Below are positions 58,901 to 64,000 of a stretch of 64,000 nucleotides of DNA, one piece after another. Numbering within the stretch: the first letter of the stretch is position 1; each line of letters starts with the position of its first letter. The notes beneath the pieces were generated by a model. That model was not told the DNA's origin. It ran no database searches and saw only the letters and a program-made list of their open reading frames with translations. The stretch comes from Danio rerio (Eukaryota > Chordata > Actinopteri > Cypriniformes > Danionidae), in contig NC_133197.1 in NCBI RefSeq assembly GCF_049306965.1, forward strand, positions 7,834,001 through 7,898,000, read 5' to 3'. The translations under genes and the position numbers were made by a program.

Positions 58901-61094
58901 ACGAATGTTACATCACTGGCTGGGGTCGCACACAGAGTCAGTGTATATTAACATACTGAAATCTTTGATCTTTAACATATGCTGAATAATTTCTCTCTTC
59001 TTTCATGGGTATGATTTTCATGTAGCTGGTGGGTCAACCTCATCGCAGCTGAAACAAGCTTTGCTGCCCGTGGTCGACCACAATACATGTTCTCGCAGCG
59101 ACTGGTGGGGAAGCATCGTGAAGGACACCATGATTTGCTCTGGTGGCGGCGAGGTGTCTGGATGCCAGGTGACAACAAATATTGTTTCTAGTGCTGAGCT
59201 TACATTTTAAAATCGTGATTAATCACAATATTTATCTGCCAATAATCATGATGAATCACATTCGTATACACAAAATTCAACAATGAGTTCAAAAGTATTG
59301 TAATGCACGCTTTTTAAAAGTTTTGGTGTATGAACAAAAGATCAATAACACTTTAAATATCTGAGGTGTTTTTAAAGCAAGATTCCATTTACTTATTAAC
59401 AATTATAAACATCTTGTAAATCTTAACTTGAAGATTAATGTAATCCAATCAATGTGAAACCAAAGCAATTTACAACCACCAAGGCATTAAATGATAAGCA
59501 AGCGATCTTCCATCAGTGGTTCTCAGTTCCTGTCCTTGCACCACATTGTTCTCAGATAACCAGCTCGATACATTAGAGCAAGGGTGTCCATACTCTGTCC
59601 TGGGGGCCGGTGTCCTGCATGGTTTAGCTCCAACTTCAACACACAAGCCTGGAAGTGTCTAGTATACCTAAAAAGAGCTTGATTTGATGGTTCAGGTGTT
59701 TTTAATTGGGGTTGGAACTAAAATATGTAGGACATCAGCCCTCCAGGACAGAGTTTAATCACCCTTGAATTAGGAGGTTTATTTCTGAACGATGTTCAGA
59801 CTTATAGGGTTCCTACAAAGTGTTCACTACTCATTATTTACCTGAGAATGAGAAAGCTTTACTTCCCTTTAGATAATGAATTCAATGCAACACCATATCT
59901 TGCAGTGTAAGTATTATAATATAGTGGGTTCACACCAAAAGTTAAAATAAGAATTTGCTTGAGTAGATTACAAACAAACTCTAGGTAAAAGTAAAAGGAA
60001 AGACATAGATATAGACACATTTCCACTTGCTGGTTGCTGACTATTGGCACAAATAATCCAAAATGTACAATACACTTAGCACAAACTCTGGGAATTTGTC
60101 TCAGTTACATCTTCTGTGTAAGTACAAGTAATTCAACTCAAGCAAAACATTTTCTTGAAGTGAAAAACCCCCTGCAAGTGTAACGGAGGCCAGCTAGTGT
60201 GTGCTGTGCAGGTATACCTCACTCCTATGACCTCTAAAGGTGCTCTAGCCTCCTTGATAGAGCACCCAACTCCCATGCAAAACGTTGCCGGTTCGATACC
60301 AGCTCGGAGCGGGTTGGGTGGCGTAGAACCGACAGGGTTACATTGGTGCCGTGACCCGGATGGGAGTGAGGTTTAGGGGGGTGAGTGTAACGGAGGCCAG
60401 CTAGTGTGTGCTGTGCAGGTAAACCTCACTCTTCTGACTTCTAAAGGTGTTCTAGCGACAGACGCTAGAGGCCATGGTCTTTAGCCTCCTTGGTAGAGCA
60501 CCCAACTCCCATGCGGAAGGTTGCCGGTTCTATACCAGCTCGGAGCGGGTTGGGTGGCGTAGGACCGGCAGGGTTACACAAGTAAGCTAGAACAAGTGAC
60601 TTGTGATGTGTGTTTGGCGTGAACCCAGCATTAGGCCTATTACAAATCTTCTCACTGAGATGTGTGATGACGTCCATCCAAAGCCACTGTTTAACCATTC
60701 TTTAAAACCATTCATAAAAACTTGTTAGCATTAATTAGTTAATGCTTTAAACTAATAATTTGTTAACTTGCGCAGCCTCTACTGTTTCATGATTACTCAA
60801 TCTGTATGTCAGTGTCATTTTGGCTGCTGTTGTTATTTTAGGGTGACTCTGGTGGCCCTCTGAACTGTCTGGTCAACGGTAAGTATGTTGTCCACGGTGT
60901 GACCAGCTTTGTGTCAGCTGCAGGTTGTAATACCAACAAGAAGCCAACAGTCTTTACTCGTGTGTCAGCCTACAACAGTTGGATTAATGCTGTGAGTCCA
61001 GTTTATTAGCTCATATTGTCATTATAGTAAGCTTTTTGTGAGTCTACTTAAACTGATTGTGCTATTTTGTTGGTTACAGATCATTGGGAACTGA
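55982..61094 (+). CDS. cela1: Elastase E: chymotrypsin-like elastase 1 zymogen
   Basis: Secreted pancreatic elastase of 267 residues. Exons: 55982-56021, 56167-56258, 56630-56730, 56904-57029, 58800-58936, 59026-59168, 60842-60991, 61080-61094, all GT-AG. The start is [20 protein letters not shown]; activation is at EER|VVGG. His57 (TAAHCVD), Asp102 (GYDIALL) and Ser195 (GCQGDSGGPL) are canonical, with Gln192, Val216 and Thr226. It ends IIGN then TGA. No AATAAA is found close behind the stop, so a variant poly(A) signal may be used. Intron 4 holds a Harbinger-like remnant and a hAT element; intron 6 holds a small hAT element and the TRIM-like LTR element. Exons are intact and the gene is probably functional. 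Confidence 0.95.
57164..57385 (-). mobile_element. Possible PIF/Harbinger transposase remnant
   Basis: The - strand frame contains [16 protein letters not shown], resembling the start of HARBI1-like transposases (an FRM-x3-F-xYL pattern). No further catalytic region was found, and the element's ends are unclear. Confidence 0.4.
57542..58478. mobile_element. hAT-like DNA element in intron 4 of elastase E
   Basis: It begins cagtgacggatttatgaatt and ends with the inverted-like agctagttccaccacta. The flanks are gtttaaat and ggtttaat, an approximate 8-bp duplication. Internal gcgatcgcccagggcagcat is typical of a fish hAT family. No transposase frame seen. Confidence 0.7.
59579..59767. mobile_element. 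Diverged copy of the 195-bp hAT family
   Basis: gtcctgggggccggtgtcct at the left and catcagccctccaggacaga at the right, with the usual internal words. The target duplication is eroded (cattagag / aattagga). It lies in intron 6 of elastase E. Confidence 0.65.
60179..60578 (+). mobile_element. TRIM-like miniature LTR element with tRNA-like LTRs (fossil)
   Basis: Two direct repeats, 60179-60342 and 60386-60578, both begin tgtaacggaggccagctagt and end agggttaca, the TG...CA form of LTRs. Only 43 bp separate them: a primer-binding site tggtgccgtgacccggat (60344-60361), resembling the complement of the tRNA-His 3' end, and a purine-rich gggagtgaggtttagggggg just before the second LTR. The 4-bp direct repeat caag lies outside (60175-60178 and 60579-60582). 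Each LTR contains a tRNA-like segment: ctccttgatagagcacc, then ggttcgatacc in the first, a perfect B-box form. There is no coding capacity. The whole structure is present; the LTRs differ in length and at scattered sites, so it is not recent. Confidence 0.75.
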
Positions 61095-61099
61095 GAAGA

Positions 61100-63749
61100 T
61101 GAAAGGAAGAAATACTCCAATTACCTTTTAACAACTGCAACGACCAGAAATACAAAATAATTCACATGCAGCATTGGACTAATTAATCTTGACTTCGTCT
61201 TATCCAGTTATTTTATTTATCCAGCAAACTGTCATGCTTTTAGTTTCATCCAATGACTGTAAAAAATATGGACGACGCGACAGCCCCTTTTCCCATTGAA
61301 CGCCTTGAGGGCAAAACGCCTGCTTGACGGGCACAAACTGTCGCAAAAGACTGCTGAAATTGGAGCCAGACATGCGCAGAAGGACTGTCTGATGGAGCCA
61401 GAGGAGGAGCCGCGATAATGAGCGGAGTCGAGCTTCCAACCAAACGCTTTATGTAAAATCAACCACGCCCCCGAACTTCTCACTCGACTGCCGGTGTCTG
61501 CACTATAACAAACGCTCACTGATGTAAATAGAAGCACTTACATTAAAAAAACACAATAATATACGGTTTAAAAACGGTGTGATGTAAGCTGTTAAACTTT
61601 AATAAAAGCAATACATGGTGGACTGCAGAAATAAACGATCTTTTATACACTCTAGCCTGAATATGAGCACAAATAATATATTCTCTTATTGTTATATTTG
61701 TTGTTGGTATTTGTTATCTTCATAGGGGTAGAAATAACACTTGTAAAATATGAACAATATAACATATAAACAACACATTCATTTTTAGAAAGGTTTTTAT
61801 TTTTAATTAGCCATCAACAGAACCCAAAATATAGCCTACACACCATAACGATTTACCATGCGGGAACAATCGTGCGTTTAGAAGATAAATACAGCAAGAT
61901 TACTAAATATCAACAGGATATTTACACATCCCAACCCTGCAATTTGTCAATTTGTGCAAAAAAACTTTGCACTATTAATACAACGTCTATCTGCTGTAAC
62001 ATCACTAGTATATTGTTTATTCATTTTCGCTTGAATTGTTTATTTATTTAATTTTTTTGCCTCCGTTTTCATTTGGTTTATTCGATGCCTTCATTATATC
62101 TGGCAACGAGGAATTTACATTCTTTTTAATGTTAGCTGGAGTGTTCAAATAAAACGCCAACAGTAAATGATGTAAATAAATAATATCTAACATTTACAGC
62201 TCTATTAGGTTATATAAGATTCGATTTCAAGAACCTTATAATGATTTATAACAGCAAATTCAGTAGATCACTTAATAACATGCCAAAACTTAAAATGCAG
62301 AGACGTCCTATAAAGCAAGTTCAAATAACCTTACAGGAGATCAACGTGGAGATTATTATTTAAACACAAAGAGAATTACTGCTAACGATCTCCTGTATTT
62401 TCCCCGTACTTAAATGGGTTTATTTTATTGTGCAGTTTTATTGTCATTTTCGTATTTATTATTATTATTATTTAATACTTGTGCAATCGATACAGGTTTA
62501 TTGTTATTTATTTTGTCCTTTATTTAAATAATTGCTATGCTGTTTGCATCTTTATTCAAAGGTTAAACTCAGTGATACACTTTGCGTTCACATAGTAGCA
62601 TGCGTTTGTTGTTATATCAACAAAAATGGGTGTAATAACGTTAACAAATGTGAGGGTTTTATATAATGAAGATTCAATCGCGCCAGCTCCGGGCATCAGC
62701 GCATAACCTAGTCGCGGCGTCGCGGGCTGATTCCGGCTCGCATGCGGCAGCGCCTGCTCGCTCGGCCGCCGCATCTGGCTCAATTGACTCAGGCTGGAAT
62801 CGGGCAGTGAGTCCAGGCATCCGGAGTAGGTCCAGCAGAGGTAGTCAGTCTGAGGGGTAAGTCTCCGGCAGGCAAGAACTGGCCCCAGTGTATTTTGCTA
62901 TCTGGGTGGCTAGGCTTGTATTAGCAAACTAATAAAGCCCGAAAAAAGCTCTGACCTTAGCGAATAAACAGTGTTCCACCAGATCATGTATGTCAGAAAC
63001 TGTAGTTTACTGCTGAACTCATTTTGTCATAGTAAAATATCACAGAAATCGAGTAATAACACTTCAGTCTTCTGCCGAAGCTCAGACGCCGCGCTTTGAG
63101 AAACTGTCAATCACAGCTAGCAATCACGATGACACGCCCAGCATTAAATTACTGCTAAAAACAAACTGTTTACAAAAATGAGGATCTGCACCTATTTCAG
63201 CACAATAACCAGTGCCTTAATCGACCAGAACCATCTTTCGGGACATTTTATTGCAAGTGTAATAAATTTTTTTATTTGGGCTCAAGTCTCCTTCATTAAC
63301 ACGGAGGAGGCGGGCTTTATGACTTGTACTGCAGCCAGCCCCCAGGGGGCGATCTAACGGCCGAGACCTTCACTCAAACGCAGGCTTGCGGCACACTTGG
63401 TTTCATCACTAAGCAACAGATGACAGAATTTTACACGTAACACCTAGATCTAGAAACAAATTTATTTAATTTAATTAAAAAAATTATATTTCACATATAA
63501 GGTAATGGTATAGTTTAGGATTTTTGAGGTAATGTATTTAAAAATGACTTCTATTCTCGCAAAACACACCAGCAATAAATAGCTCAGAAGTAAACAAGCA
63601 AAATAAAGATACATAATCTGTATGAGTAAAATGTATATTTATTTTTCACAATTACTCTTCATGTAGTTGGGGTCATATAGATCTCAGTTCCAACATTAGT
63701 AAACGGGGAAAATACATTATGAGAGCTATTAAAGATCAAAAAGAAGCCT
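61100..63749. other. Downstream flank, unassigned repeat-like DNA
   Basis: Two GC/CpG-richer patches stand out: about 61260-61500 (gacgacgcgacagccc) and about 62680-62880 (gtcgcggcgtcgcgggctga). The latter continues to gcaaactaataaagcccgaa. A further patch at 63340-63410 has cagcccccagggggcgatct. They may be parts of one or more DNA elements. The ORFs here are short and unlike known families. No exon was recognised. Confidence 0.35.
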
Positions 63750-63763
63750 TATATATATATAAG

Positions 63764-63828
<65 letters not shown>
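63750..63828. repeat. (AT)n microsatellite
   Basis: An AT dinucleotide tract of about 77 bp with one short interruption near its start. Confidence 0.95.
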
Positions 63829-63831
<3 letters not shown>

Positions 63832-64000
63832 AAAGTGTTTCTTTATGTAAGCCTTTATGGTGAATTTACACCATTCTTTCAGAAACATTGAATGTTTGAT
63901 GTTGAAGATGATCAATAAAAGTGGACCAGGCCTGGGAAATTAGTTTAAAAGTTGTAAGGGGGCGTCCACTTTCCTTTTTCTATGTATTTATTTTAATTAA

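Noticed and set aside
60240-60310. Possible free-standing tRNA gene
   Set aside because: The A- and B-box-like words lie inside both LTR-like repeats, the T-arm pairs imperfectly, and the segment is a repeat part and not a lone tRNA.

Overview
The window looks like AT-rich genomic DNA of a teleost, most likely zebrafish or a close cyprinid. The evidence is split vertebrate genes with GT-AG introns, long AT, CT and GATA microsatellites, HE-type tRNA-SINEs, many short hAT and Tc1-like elements, L2 and RTE LINE tails, and a fish-type family of immunoglobulin-domain receptors. The species call is inferred from these features.

The main content is a tandem array of five pancreatic elastase genes of the CELA1 family. 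All are on the + strand: A 8620-13236, B 32117-39061, C 41540-45358, D 49591-52761, E 55982-61094. I could read every exon of all five. Each has eight coding exons with the same intron phases and encodes a 266-282 residue zymogen: signal peptide, short activation peptide ending in Arg, V-V/I-G-G start, and His57, Asp102 and Ser195. Each gene has a TATA box about 50-60 bp before the ATG and, 53-60 bp further upstream, a conserved block with an E-box. This resembles the pancreatic PTF1-type arrangement. B and C are the closest pair. They share GDSGSP in place of GDSGGP, and B also has a C-terminal extension through the family stop position.

Between A and B, on the - strand (30584-15563), lies a receptor gene of the fish CD2/SLAM-like type. 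It has a signal exon, two cysteine-free V-like Ig exons, a transmembrane exon, four more Ig exons, and two cytoplasmic exons. All internal junctions are phase 1. The odd point is that the only transmembrane exon I can find lies before four of the six Ig exons.

B and C sit in a segmental tandem duplication (about 30.7-40.9 kb against 40.9-46.1 kb). Several transposons occupy one copy while the other keeps the empty site, so their insertions can be ordered relative to the duplication. Other notable items are a very small LTR element (TRIM-like) with a tRNA-like segment inside each LTR (60179-60578) and a degraded relative in gene D (about 50735-50912); a 210-bp higher-order minisatellite (46.7-48.1 kb); a ~153-bp higher-order array at the left end; and a ~125-bp array inside the Ig gene. 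I saw no CRISPR array, rRNA, or free-standing tRNA gene.
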